From a virus, in IMG/VR virus record IMGVR_UViG_3300021375_000115, positions 1 to 29,553 of that record: a stretch of DNA of 29,553 bases; one strand, given 5' to 3'. The translations under genes and the position numbers were made by a program. Under the pieces are notes generated by a model, which did no database searches, was not told where the DNA came from, and was given only the letters and a program-made list of their open reading frames with translations. Of the stretch, positions 11,401 to 20,100 are shown piece by piece; the stretch's first letter is position 1; every line of letters starts with the position of its first letter.

Positions 11401-12969
11401 ATTAAGATTTTGATTTTTAAAATATAAAGGTAAAATATTCTCTACAACATTATTTGCTGTATTATTTCCACTTATAATTGTACTTACATTAGTAGTTTTA
11501 TCCATTTTGTAAAGGAAACCATCATCTGCAAACAAATCTATGTTCTGTAATGTTCCTGTTGGATCATTTATATCTATATACCTACTATGTCCAGCATGTG
11601 TTCTATTTACTGCTGATAATTTTTGTATGTTACTGCTCTTTGCAAAAGGAAAAACGTTATAATCCTGAGAACTTATCATTCTGTTTTGAGTGAAATAAGT
11701 TTGTGGTGCTCTTTGCTTAATACTTTCTAATGATTCTGTTGGTAAACTATTGTTTACAGCATTTTGTAATGCCATTGTTATAGTCATTGTATAAGCGGAA
11801 CCGTTTCTGTTTTCATACGGAACATTAATAGAAATATTTCTTGCATCGTCAGGTTGTAGAGAATAACTTACACCGTCACTAGTTCTATACCATGTTCTGT
11901 AAATTCCGTTAGGCATATTACCAAAGTTTCCGTCAGGGAACTTTAATCTTACACCATCGTTATCTAAATTTTCTGTTGCGTAAAGATTTCTTGTTCCAAA
12001 TGCTTGGCTATTATAGTTTAATGTTTGTCCTACTGTATTAGGTATTTTAATCCACTTACTAATTACAGCACCCGATGTATTAATTTCCTGCACCCAAACA
12101 TCTGTTTCATTTATGTTTGAGGAAGTAAGGTCTGCTACTCTATTTGGAATAGGTGTATTAAAATTAAAATCTGAAAAGGATAATGTACCCTGTTTGAACA
12201 TCATAAAGAAACCACTGTTACTACTATTAAGTCCTTTGCCGTCATTTCTATAAAACAATCCTAAATTGTTTAAAGGGTCTGGATGTCTTTCGTAAAAATA
12301 TTTTCCATTTAAAAAATCACCATCTACAATTTCAAAATTCCTACTTACGCCATTTACATTTAGTGTATAGGGGAAGGTTTGTGAAGCACTAATTTGTTTT
12401 GTAATTCTATATAGTTCTGTAGTTATACCTCCAACTACTCCCTTCTTAATTGGCGAAGTAAATCTATTTGTATTACTAAATGCACTATTTAATATTGTAA
12501 TAAACTGTTCATATGACTCTGGATTGTTTACGTCATTCCAGAATACTTGTTTGTTAGATAAGTTAGCACCTAAACTATCTACTAAAGGTTCCGTTGTTTT
12601 AATAGACGTAATTTTTACTAATCCACTTGCTGGAGTATTTCTTCTTGGGTTATATCCCAACATCCTCGCAAGTTTAAAGACACTTTCTCTTCTTTCAGCA
12701 GTTTCTAAAAAGTTTTCTCTACTGTTAAGGTCCATTCTAAATGCTAATGCTTGAGAAAGGAATGCAAGTAATTCTATAATTGCAATAAATTCAGAACTTT
12801 CAATATAATCATTAAAGTTTTCTGGAAAATTAGTTCGTATGTAATTTACCATTGCAAGTCGCAATGTATCGAAATCGTATGATGTAAAGTCTACATTATT
12901 AAATGCCTTATAGGCAATTTTCCAATCTTCTGCGGCAAATAAGTTAGTTTGTCTTTGTGATAATGCCAT
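8446..12969 (-). CDS. 6: Baseplate wedge protein gp6-like, greatly enlarged
   Basis: This 1507-aa protein is about 2.3 times the length of T4 gp6 (660 aa). In T4, gp6 dimers form the ring that joins baseplate wedges. The first about 200 residues (YDFDTLRLAMVNYIRTNFPE, SSEFIAIIELLAFLSQALAF, then LGYNPRR) match the gp6 N-terminal pattern, and residues about 1270-1400 contain the gp6 C-terminal pattern (FDATNWDFGETFYFTELSSY). The middle, roughly 350-1180, is beta-rich and looks like added domains. The C-terminus has a YYPLY segment, a SHTHVF motif (His1455 and His1457), FYMPNG and HGTY, then a Gly/Ser/Thr-rich tail ending in SGSGY; similar tails occur on marine phage tail proteins. It lies directly after gp25 with a TAATG junction at 12969 and before the giant gene with another at 8446. 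The family is confident; the role of the insertion is unknown. Confidence 0.9.
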   Translation of the reverse strand: MALSQRQTNLFAAEDWKIAYKAFNNVDFTSYDFDTLRLAMVNYIRTNFPENFNDYIESSEFIAIIELLAFLSQALAFRMDLNSRENFLETAERRESVFKLARMLGYNPRRNTPASGLVKITSIKTTEPLVDSLGANLSNKQVFWNDVNNPESYEQFITILNSAFSNTNRFTSPIKKGVVGGITTELYRITKQISASQTFPYTLNVNGVSRNFEIVDGDFLNGKYFYERHPDPLNNLGLFYRNDGKGLNSSNSGFFMMFKQGTLSFSDFNFNTPIPNRVADLTSSNINETDVWVQEINTSGAVISKWIKIPNTVGQTLNYNSQAFGTRNLYATENLDNDGVRLKFPDGNFGNMPNGIYRTWYRTSDGVSYSLQPDDARNISINVPYENRNGSAYTMTITMALQNAVNNSLPTESLESIKQRAPQTYFTQNRMISSQDYNVFPFAKSSNIQKLSAVNRTHAGHSRYIDINDPTGTLQNIDLFADDGFLYKMDKTTNVSTIISGNNTANNVVENILPLYFKNQNLNNYVYDSFRDKWKKYKTNSFDIESLGVKWNPLPVKLTGTTGYFTETSSAGAAGTEKVLTNTFVSFKQFQENNFLKLVNPSDMTEYKWVRITKESNAGLLSSGLSTSTGPWTLSSSIPTGWRVTEVIVTLRKKLQGSELPDVQSQMENKKTFGIGFAPTNITDGLLADQWYVIENANLDKTGKFDVSNAGSKNNTPNDASWLILFEYEAVDLNSYRYNVTIRGEQYVFNSKEDIKFYNVKNIKVLDSDNKANTDKISITTFNNQPGSSETFRWYLDGTGNTGNKWFSEETGTVTDPNQYQLELPLRSRDTNWFDIEIDWISNFGILRGEGSAKANVISKDLFVNDATVTLNTYFDDGVSPEISGNMTVANNMGRVSRIPGKINVSFTNATFGYNIFDSNGNITYKAYNPTTSQVEIYHGNTMVNGFSNANSDVYSYGTAGTTVPIAHGGSGTNYRGNVQLVEANASAKTGTVQYGNLEDNNYLYATDITAVTSTDKIRIRYENYKQRLKENIDWHIVDTFKEADGYTDPSKVIVAPFDTDNDLVPDKPLQFKDFVGEEDLVFLENYLDYDGYTYERPVSGGILDLREEIDVDIIGSGTTATISPKTYTNNIAFSNLSWLVVDSYNIVTSKLNNTDGYASGLKVYVANTDKIYLMTPSSTNSEHVNAVETTDCAVYNGRGMTQNSLLPEVTPMIFKWEHVANKDVRIDPSISNVVEMLVLTKNYYEDIKKYINVPGTIYPLPPTSNELATEFAELEEFKSASDTIIYRSGKFKKIFGSDASPELQAKFRIVKLNEGISDNELKSKVITAFNQYFDATNWDFGETFYFTELSSYVHSQLAGLLGSLVILPRNSTGKFGDLFSVKAEADELFLNTATVADIEVIDKISRTTLSGSTSGSVYTTNNASASTGPYAINGYYPLYSNETNSNNAGNGTSHTHVFYGTTFYMPNGLVMGSTMFHGTYTGNASTTTNTTSSSGGSGSGSSGSGY

Positions 12970-13340
12970 TATTCAAAACCCTCTGATTCATTTATAAATT
13001 CTAAATATAACACGTCTTCTTCTGAACCCGGATTAAATTTTAAGGCAACGTCCGCTCTTATTGTATGGTCCATCATATATAATGTGATATCTTTAAGTGT
13101 TACTCTAGGATCAGTATCAATAATTCTTCTTATATCGTCTTTAATTTCTTCTTCTGTTACCGTGTCTTCTGGTTCCATAAGTAAATCCCATATAATAGAG
13201 CCAAAGTTTGGTTTCATTAGTCGCTCACCTTTTTTAGTGTAAAAATGGTTGAGTAGATCTCTTTTAACTAGATCTATATCGGTTAAAGTATATGGTGCTC
13301 TAACCTTATCTATCGTACTAAATCCTTTAAATATTGCCAT
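12969..13340 (-). CDS. 25: Baseplate wedge protein gp25
   Basis: This 123-aa protein matches the gp25/GPW family, the small wedge protein that nucleates sheath contact with the baseplate. Visible signatures are FSTIDKVRAPYTLTDIDLVK near the start, a KKGERLMKPNFGSIIWDLL block and a DPRVTLKDITLYMM block. An upstream in-frame ATG at 13361 would add seven residues (MFLINTC), but those codons lie over the late promoter; the ATG at 13340 gives the usual start MAIFKGFS. No Shine-Dalgarno sequence precedes either start. A T4-type late promoter, GATAAATA, ends six bases before the ATG, so the predicted transcript begins at or next to the A of ATG. The stop overlaps the gp6 start as TAATG. Confidence 0.92.
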   Translation of the reverse strand: MAIFKGFSTIDKVRAPYTLTDIDLVKRDLLNHFYTKKGERLMKPNFGSIIWDLLMEPEDTVTEEEIKDDIRRIIDTDPRVTLKDITLYMMDHTIRADVALKFNPGSEEDVLYLEFINESEGFE

Positions 13341-13344
13341 ACAT

Positions 13345-13354
13345 GTATTTATCA
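13345..13354 (-). promoter_or_regulatory. Late promoter for gp25-gp6-giant gene operon
   Basis: On the minus strand TGATAAATA (core GATAAATA at 13353-13346) differs at one base from the T4 late promoter TATAAATA. If the final A is -6 as in T4, transcription begins at about 13340, exactly the gp25 start codon. The same 9-mer precedes three other structural units in this window. Confidence 0.75.
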
Positions 13355-13383
13355 AAAACATTATAACTAGTTTTAATTAGTAG

Positions 13384-13412
13384 TTGACTTTAGAAGATTT
13401 AGACTGTATAAT
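13384..13412 (+). promoter_or_regulatory. Host sigma70-type promoter for hydrolase gene
   Basis: TTGACT at 13384-13389 and TATAAT at 13407-13412 are separated by 17 bases, a near-perfect sigma70 promoter. A start seven bases after the -10 falls at about 13419, the A of the hydrolase ATG, so the mRNA would be leaderless. Confidence 0.8.
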
Positions 13413-13418
13413 ACAAAG

Positions 13419-14024
13419 ATGAAAAACATAATCTACCTACATGGTGCTAATGCAGACCCAGATAACTTTAATTACTACACTTTAAAGTTACCTGAGCATA
13501 ATTTTATAAGTCCTGCCTATGATATGGAGGATGACCCTTACGATTTGGTTGAATTGGTAAGAATGCGTAAGCAACGTGAGTTCGGCAAGCAGAAAATAAT
13601 ACTTGTAGGGCATAGTTTTGGTGGATTATTAGCAAGTTGGTATGCAAGTGTGTATCCAAAAAATGTAGAACATTTGGTAACAATAGCAACACCTTGGCAG
13701 GGAACACCTGTAGCAAGAATTTTAGGTATGATTTTTAGAAATAGAAAAGTATTTGAAAATACAAAACCAGGTGCAGAAGTACTAGCATTATTGCAAGAAA
13801 AGTCTTACAATGGATTGCATACAAATATTGTTTGTACAAGTGGTTCAAATCCTTTGGCTGGATTAGGGGGCAAAGCAAACGACGGTATGATATCTGTTGA
13901 CAGTCAATTAGCAACTCCACCTAAATTTAAAAACACTGAAAATGTTACCATACATGCAGGTCACAGTGGTGTTTTGTTAAATAACAATGTAACTAATATT
14001 TTAGAAAAAATAATTGAGAAATAA
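13419..14024 (+). CDS. Alpha/beta-hydrolase (lipase/esterase-like)
   Basis: This 201-aa protein has an early beta strand followed by HGA (His8-Gly9), a typical oxyanion region, then the nucleophile elbow GHSFGG with Ser66. Asp155 (in NDGMISVD) and His182 (in HAGHSGVL) are in the right order to complete a Ser-Asp-His triad. ATPWQGTP at about 90-97 resembles lipase/PGAP1-like hydrolases. There is no signal peptide or membrane segment, so it should act in the cytoplasm or be released at lysis. The gene lies on the plus strand between two minus-strand late baseplate blocks and has its own host-type promoter, with no Shine-Dalgarno sequence. It is therefore probably an early-expressed accessory gene. 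The substrate cannot be told; esterase, lipase or thioesterase are all possible. Confidence 0.85.
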   Translation: MKNIIYLHGANADPDNFNYYTLKLPEHNFISPAYDMEDDPYDLVELVRMRKQREFGKQKIILVGHSFGGLLASWYASVYPKNVEHLVTIATPWQGTPVARILGMIFRNRKVFENTKPGAEVLALLQEKSYNGLHTNIVCTSGSNPLAGLGGKANDGMISVDSQLATPPKFKNTENVTIHAGHSGVLLNNNVTNILEKIIEK

Positions 14025-14025
14025 T

Positions 14026-14217
14026 ATGTCTGACACAAAAACACTTAATAATACTTTAGAAGAAGAACTAAGGATTATGTTGGTTGAGAAGAACAACGAA
14101 AATCATAGTTTGAGAGCTCATATTGATTTGCTAGAAAAAGCAGTTGCTGACGAGCAAGAACAAAAGTATAGATTATTAGTTGAAAATGCAGATCTTAAAA
14201 AAGAACTAAAAAAGTAG
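14026..14217 (+). CDS. Small coiled-coil protein, function unknown
   Basis: This 63-aa protein starts at the ATG two bases past the hydrolase stop. A TTG at 14014 is in frame, but it overlaps the hydrolase end and the ATG is better placed. The sequence is charged and heptad-like (LEEELRIMLVEKNNEN, then LLEKAVADEQEQKYRLL and KKELKK), indicating one long coiled coil, and it has no cysteines or membrane segment. It is probably cotranscribed with the hydrolase. Its stop codon (14215-14217) directly abuts the stop of the convergent minus-strand gene at 14218. I do not recognise the family. Confidence 0.65.
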   Translation: MSDTKTLNNTLEEELRIMLVEKNNENHSLRAHIDLLEKAVADEQEQKYRLLVENADLKKELKK

Positions 14218-15504
14218 TTAACCTTTAGGATTGTATAAAGCAGTGGGGTCGTCCTTCTTCACTGGTTTACCTTCTAAATATTGCTCGCCAGTACTTGGGT
14301 CAATACCTTTATTTGTTAATTCTTCTATTGCGGCTTTCTTGGCTTCCTTTAATTCTGTTGTAAGTTGTGGCCATGTTAACGAAGCACCCTCTCCAGGTTT
14401 GTAATCAAAGTTTACCCAGTCTGGTGTAGTGAATAACTCCGCTTCAAAAAGTCTTCTATCTACATAGTCCTGTTTAACTACAGCACTTGCATTAGGCGAC
14501 AAAGCACCTGATCTCCATTTCATTATCATTTCTGGTACTCTGTGATAGTTCTCTTGATTTAATTGTCTTAATACAGAACTACCTGCAAAGTTTACAGGTC
14601 CAATATGATTTACAAAACTTACAAGAGCAACAAATTGAAAGTCGCTAATAGGGACTTTTACAAGAGCATGTATACTGTTTTCCGATTCTTTTGACAGAGA
14701 CATTGCTGTAAGATTTATTCCTATAGGACCTATGCCATTATTAAAATCTATAACCTTATTTCCCTGATCGTCTACAAGTATAATAGACGGTCCATCTATA
14801 ATTGGTGTAATTCCTTTTTCTTTTAATCCGGCAACAACTTTTACAAATAAGTCTCTGTTTGTAATACCGTCTCCGCTACCACTTTCTCCTACTGCCGCTC
14901 CGGGTGTGCTTTTAATTAAATCATTTAATGAACCCAATGTAAATTCGTTTTGTAAAGAATTTGCAAGATTAGAAAAGTCTGCCATTGAACCGCCTACTAA
15001 TCCTGCAGATGCATAGATGTCGTTAATTGTGGCATTGGCTAAAGCATTCATTTGTGCAGGTAAAGCCTTTACATCATCTACTAAAGTTTCTAAATTATTA
15101 ATATCTAATTGCACTTGTTTAATCATCGCCTGTGCTTCTTTTAATATTTTAGAAGGTCCAATAGTTTTATCACCAAATGCATTGGTCATCATTACTCTTA
15201 TTGGGGGCAATACTTTAAGTAGTAATGTTTGTACATCCATATAACTTTGTATTTCTTCTATCTGCTTAAATACCGGATCACTAAAATTACTAATTTTGTC
15301 TTTAATAGGTCCAAGTAAACTATTTCCAATACCTTTTAATTTGCCTAGTAATTTTTCCCTTTCTGCGGCTACCCTTGCACCTGAAACGGCACCAACTGCC
15401 TCGGTAAATGCTTTGGAAGTTTCTTCTATTTTTTTAGTTCTTGCATCAAGACCGTCACTAAAACTTTGTACAGGTGTTGGATTATGTCCTTTCTTTTCTG
15501 TCAT
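14218..15504 (-). CDS. Tail protein with degenerate GH24 (T4-lysozyme-like) domain
   Basis: The ATG at 15504 is chosen over the in-frame ATG at 15540 because it has a strong GGAGGT five bases upstream, formed by the last codons of the gp5 gene; it gives 428 aa. The first half is helical. Residues about 270-390 follow the C-terminal lobe of GH24 lysozymes: DFQFVALVSFVNHIGPVNF, then SSVLRQLNQENYHR, MIMKWR, and DRRLFEAELF at the position of the family's RRxxExxLF motif. The N-terminal catalytic part (Glu, Asp and Thr followed by TIGYGH) is not recognisable; only GIGPIGIN lies there. In T4 the lysozyme domain sits inside gp5; here it lies in the gene immediately downstream of a gp5-like spike. 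A structural or peptidoglycan-binding role is therefore more likely than enzymatic activity, but this is inference. Confidence 0.65.
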   Translation of the reverse strand: MTEKKGHNPTPVQSFSDGLDARTKKIEETSKAFTEAVGAVSGARVAAEREKLLGKLKGIGNSLLGPIKDKISNFSDPVFKQIEEIQSYMDVQTLLLKVLPPIRVMMTNAFGDKTIGPSKILKEAQAMIKQVQLDINNLETLVDDVKALPAQMNALANATINDIYASAGLVGGSMADFSNLANSLQNEFTLGSLNDLIKSTPGAAVGESGSGDGITNRDLFVKVVAGLKEKGITPIIDGPSIILVDDQGNKVIDFNNGIGPIGINLTAMSLSKESENSIHALVKVPISDFQFVALVSFVNHIGPVNFAGSSVLRQLNQENYHRVPEMIMKWRSGALSPNASAVVKQDYVDRRLFEAELFTTPDWVNFDYKPGEGASLTWPQLTTELKEAKKAAIEELTNKGIDPSTGEQYLEGKPVKKDDPTALYNPKG

Positions 15505-15505
15505 C

Positions 15506-17146
15506 TTAACCTCCCAAATATCCGTCTGGTGAATCAGCATCGTTAGGTCCTAATTCATCATCATAATCTTCTTCTGTCATAGAAGATTGTTGGTGGGCCA
15601 TTGCATCAGATTTAAAATGATTCAAGTAAGGTTCTGCTGTAGGCATAGTTGTTACTATAGACTTAACAGTAGGACCTTTTTTTCTACCTGAGGCATTTTC
15701 TGTTGTAGTGTCTGGCATTAAATTGTCTACATCTCCAAAATCAGGATTTTTACTAGACCAGTCGTCATGTTTGTTTGTTGATATCGCACTACCTGATACG
15801 GCTGGTAATGCCGGCATGCCTGGTATGCCCCCAGGAGAATTTAGTAAGACTGGAAGTCCTGCCAAACTAATAGGTGCCGTACTAGTTAAATTTATTCCTA
15901 GTGAAGAATTTAAATGTATACCACCTAATGCAGACATCATTTTTATCCCACCTGCACCTGCAAATATATCTACGCCTGTTGTTCCACCTGTAATTGCTGA
16001 TCTACCTGCGGCACTTATATCAACATCTCCTCCTACTGATGTAAGTTGGGCACTCTGCCCAGAGTATATAGATGTTTGTGCAACACTTTCAAATCTTAAG
16101 TTACCACCATAACCTAATGATGGAAGACCGGGAATAGGCTGTAAGCCAACATACTGATCACCATCGCCAGTTGCTGTGTCTCCTGCGGCTTTGATATTTA
16201 CATCACCACCGGCTTCTATATTTACATTTCTGTCTGCTCTTAAATTAAAATTTCCTTTAGAACGAATATCTACTGATCCTTCTCCAAATATTGTTATTCC
16301 GCCTGCTTGATCTAATTCCATCCAGGCTTTACCGTTCTTGTTAATAAAGTAAATTATTCCTTCATTATCATCTAGTAGAATTTGATTACCACCACCTGTT
16401 CTTAATCTTATATTTTTGCTGGCACCGTTTTTATCACCGTCGTCCATTACAAATTGGTGTCCTGCACCTCTATTGCCAGGCAATGATGGACCGTCGCCTG
16501 TGGGTGGTTTTATATTACCCGGTGTTATTATTCCAAACACACTACTAGGAGATTCTCTTCTAGAGGTACTTGAAGATGCTCCTCTTATGTTGTCTCCTAA
16601 TAATCCTTGTTCGTAAATAGGTTTTGCATGATCTAAGTGTGCCGGCCTTAATACGTTTGTTCCTTTACCAGGATTTTCATTATCAAATTTATTCTTTTCA
16701 CTTACTGGTAATTTATACCCTAGTTTAGAATAATTAAAAGGAGAACCCGCCGCACCCGGCACCATATATGCACGGTCTTCAGGAAATAAACAACTTACTA
16801 TAACTCCGTATTTTAAATTTCCTTGTCCAAATGCTACCACAACCTGTGTTCCTGCATCAGGCGGAACCATCCACATACCATAAGATTTTCCAGACCCTCT
16901 GTAGTCATCTTTCATATTTACATTTTCATTTGCATAGTTTGTACCACCTGCAAATGGAGAGGTCCAGATACAATTAAATGTTGCCATTTCTTTATCATTG
17001 GAACCTTTAGGAGTTTTTCTTCTTTTATGTAGTGCTGGAATATATACTTTAAGTCTACCGTTCATATCTGGGTCTTGTGCAGATACAACTTCACCGAAAT
17101 AAATTCCGTCTGTTGGAGTTTGGTCTCTTGTATATGTTTGTGCCAT
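15506..17146 (-). CDS. 5: Baseplate hub/spike protein gp5-like (VgrG-like, no lysozyme domain)
   Basis: This 546-aa protein has an N-terminal OB-fold region (DGIYFGEVVSAQDPDMNGRL, KVYIPAL, MWMVPPDAGTQVVVAFGQGN, YGVIVSCLF) like the gp5/VgrG hub. A Ser/Gly/Pro-rich linker follows at about 190-230, and from about residue 240 there are spike-type repeats (RTGGGNQILLDD, FNLRADRNVNIEAGGDVNIK) predicting a triple-stranded beta helix. T4 gp5 (575 aa) carries a lysozyme between these parts; here it is absent. The C-terminal tail is acidic and lacks an obvious HxH metal-binding tip. It acts as the membrane-piercing needle under the tail tube. The gene lies between the hub candidate (6-bp gap) and the GH24-like gene, whose ribosome site lies in its final codons. 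Confidence 0.88.
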   Translation of the reverse strand: MAQTYTRDQTPTDGIYFGEVVSAQDPDMNGRLKVYIPALHKRRKTPKGSNDKEMATFNCIWTSPFAGGTNYANENVNMKDDYRGSGKSYGMWMVPPDAGTQVVVAFGQGNLKYGVIVSCLFPEDRAYMVPGAAGSPFNYSKLGYKLPVSEKNKFDNENPGKGTNVLRPAHLDHAKPIYEQGLLGDNIRGASSSTSRRESPSSVFGIITPGNIKPPTGDGPSLPGNRGAGHQFVMDDGDKNGASKNIRLRTGGGNQILLDDNEGIIYFINKNGKAWMELDQAGGITIFGEGSVDIRSKGNFNLRADRNVNIEAGGDVNIKAAGDTATGDGDQYVGLQPIPGLPSLGYGGNLRFESVAQTSIYSGQSAQLTSVGGDVDISAAGRSAITGGTTGVDIFAGAGGIKMMSALGGIHLNSSLGINLTSTAPISLAGLPVLLNSPGGIPGMPALPAVSGSAISTNKHDDWSSKNPDFGDVDNLMPDTTTENASGRKKGPTVKSIVTTMPTAEPYLNHFKSDAMAHQQSSMTEEDYDDELGPNDADSPDGYLGG

Positions 17147-17152
17147 TTTACT

Positions 17153-20100
17153 TTACTCTGTTGGTGTCCCTGAGCGTTGTTCTTCTAGTGCTTTATATTT
17201 TTCTGCATTACTTTCGTTCCATGCCTTTTGTGCTTTATAATTTTCTATATCTTCAAGATTCTGTGTTCCAGTTTTTTTAATAGTTTCTATTTTAGAAAAT
17301 TCATATAATTTGTTCTGTGCCATATTTAACTCTTGTGTAAACAATCCTCCGCTGAAATTGGATGTACATCTATACACCAGATAAACCCCACTTAGTGTGT
17401 AATTTATACTGCCATAATCAAATAAACCGGTATTATTATCTTCGTCCTCTATATCAAAATCTAGTTTTCTAGGTGCTTCCATTACAAAGAAAATGTCCTG
17501 TGTCTTTTTTGTAAAATCAGGCTGTCCGTCGCTTTCTTTATTAATGTCATAAAACACATCGTTACCTAACCAATAAGGGTCTCCCCTAACAGACAGATCC
17601 ATCATTTGTAGAGACGCCGCATTTGTATATTGTCTCATTAAATGACTCATTGTTGTTGACCTAATGGAGTTTCTTTCTTCCGGTGCGGATTCAACAATAT
17701 TAGATACTTCAACTGTTTCTAATTTAGGCTTAATTACATTTTGAAATTCCTCTCCAAGTTGCTCATTATCAAGGGATTTGTAAAATTCCGCCGCCATGTC
17801 ATTTCCTTCTAGTCCCATAACTAATGCTGAGGCATATATGTAGGGTGAAACTACAGTTAAATCATTACTTAAATCTGCTATTAACTCTGTGGTTTCTGTT
17901 GGTACCGGGTCTTCACTGTTTGCTGTGGTTCTAGTATATCCAGATAATACTGCGTCTCCTATATCATCCATAGCCAAACCACTGGCAAATTCTTTTAGGT
18001 ATTCTTGGTCTTCTATATTAGTTGTTCCCCTTACACTTCCAAATTCATTTACATAATTTTTTTCTTGCACTAATCTAGAAATGTCTTCTGAAGAGTATCC
18101 GGCAAATTCTGCAAATTTTTCAAATTCTACATCACTGAGTCCTTTAAGAGTCTCAAAAATACCACCTGCTTTTTTATCTTTATTAATGATATCGTTTACA
18201 CCTTCACTGTCATTAGTGTTTTGTGCATTTTCTTCTTCTTTTAATGCAGATGCTGTGGCTACACCAGACTGTTGTGCATAGTCTCCAAATCCGAATGCTG
18301 GTATATTTAATGCATACGCCTCATCAAATGTTAAGGATAAATCTAATATTTGTGTGTTAAGTCCTGTATAACTATAGTAGTATTCTTTTTGTATGGACAT
18401 TGAATCTAATAGTGTTGAAATTTCTTTTAATGTTGGATTTTTAATTTTCTCATATTCTTCTTCAAATACAATCATATTTGGATTACTAGTATAAGATAAT
18501 ACTGGTCTTACGTGGAAGTATTCATCGTAAGAACCTTTTTTCTCGTCCCAACTTTGATCTGAGAAATCTACATAGTGATCTGTATCTAACGTAAGCCATC
18601 TTGAGTATGCACTATCAACAGTTTTAACATCTTCCTTGCCATAACCACCAGGTTTAACTCTAATTGCTCTATTAACAAAATCTTCACTGAGAGATAAAAC
18701 CAAGTATATACAGTCTTTGATATGAGTAGAAGGAGGAATTGTAATTGAAATTAGAGGGTCTGAATAAACGGCTTTACCATCAATAGTTTTTTCTACTTCT
18801 TCAGTAATTGTTATGTCGCCCCTAGCACCATTAACACTAATACTGTCGTTTATTTCTCTACTAACGTCATACTCAATAATTTTTGGCCCCCTTCTGGCAT
18901 CATCTTCAACTGACTGCTGTACTGTATTGGCTTGCCAATTCAACACTAATTCTCCATCAACTTCTTTTGTAATTGATCCTGATTTTGCAAATGTTTCTAA
19001 TAAAGTAAAATCTTTTAATAATGCATCAGAAATTGTATCTGACGTCATTTTAACCGGATCGCCTTCTTTAACAGCATAATTTGATATAAATCCGTCTAAA
19101 AATAATTTAAACTCTTCGTCTGTCTTTTTGTCAATATCGTCGCTTAAATCTTCAAAATCTTTATTAAAGGCATATTCCAATCCATACCATTCCTCGGCTG
19201 GTGCTGTTGCATCACTACCAGAGTCAGTAACTTCATCTCCTGCAGACCCGGAATCAGGATCTTGTGCGTTATCAGGCGTGTTATCTTTAGAACTGCCTGG
19301 TTGTACCGGATGTAGCCCACCTAACAGTTCTGATAAGTTTCTGCCCTTTATGGTGTGAGCTGTCCTTGTATGTAATCTATCTCTACCGCCTGTTTTTTGT
19401 CTATATGCACTAAAATTATAAGTGGCTCCTTCTGCATTTATTTCCATATCATATGTTACACCGCCTAATTCAAAATACATTTCTGTAGGAACCTTGGATG
19501 CATTTCCTTCTGCATCTGAAGGAAATCCAAGAGGTATTCTTTCAGGCTTGCCATCTACTTCAGAATCGATTGGAACACCGTCATGTGCGGATGCATCTGG
19601 ATACCCAGCAAATTCCAATTGTAAAAATAATCCAGGTATAGTTGATATTGGTTTGTTGTATCCGCAATATCGCTTCGCTTCTGCTATTCTATCTAAAAGA
19701 GATATAGATCCGGGCTCTGTAAGTTTAAAGTCTATTTTTAATGGTATAACGTCAGAGTCTAGACCATTAAATGTTTGTATAGTAACGTCGTCTATTCCTA
19801 TATCAGTAGTGCCAGTTTGTGCTATTATTACATAATCTTGAGGATTAGGTTTTATAAGTGTTCTGTTTTTTACAAACGTGCTTTCATTAGGTGTATCTTC
19901 TCTTGCTTCGTCGGAGTCACCTGTATCTTTACCTGCGCCGTCCCTTGATCCAGTCTGTTGTTGATATTCGGCTAATTTATTTCTTTTTAACATATACAAG
20001 GTAAAAACATACTGTGGAGTATAGTAACCATCTAATATATTTCCTCGTACTTGATTTCTTAGGAATTTAGAGTACACATTTTTTTGATCATTTATAGTTT

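Noticed and set aside
13341-13361. Seven-residue N-terminal extension of gp25 from the upstream ATG.
   Set aside because: Its codons overlap the late promoter and would not be in the predicted transcript; the usual MAIFKGFS start follows.
15505-15540. Longer start for the GH24-like gene.
   Set aside because: The ATG at 15504 has GGAGGT at ideal spacing; the earlier one lies deep inside the gp5 gene without a ribosome site.
15708-16112. 134-codon plus-strand open frame.
   Set aside because: It is antisense to the glycine-rich gp5 repeats, whose codons leave the opposite strand free of stops.
19422-19835. 137-codon plus-strand open frame.
   Set aside because: It is antisense to the large hub gene, has low-complexity Ser/Pro composition and no ribosome site; shadow frame.
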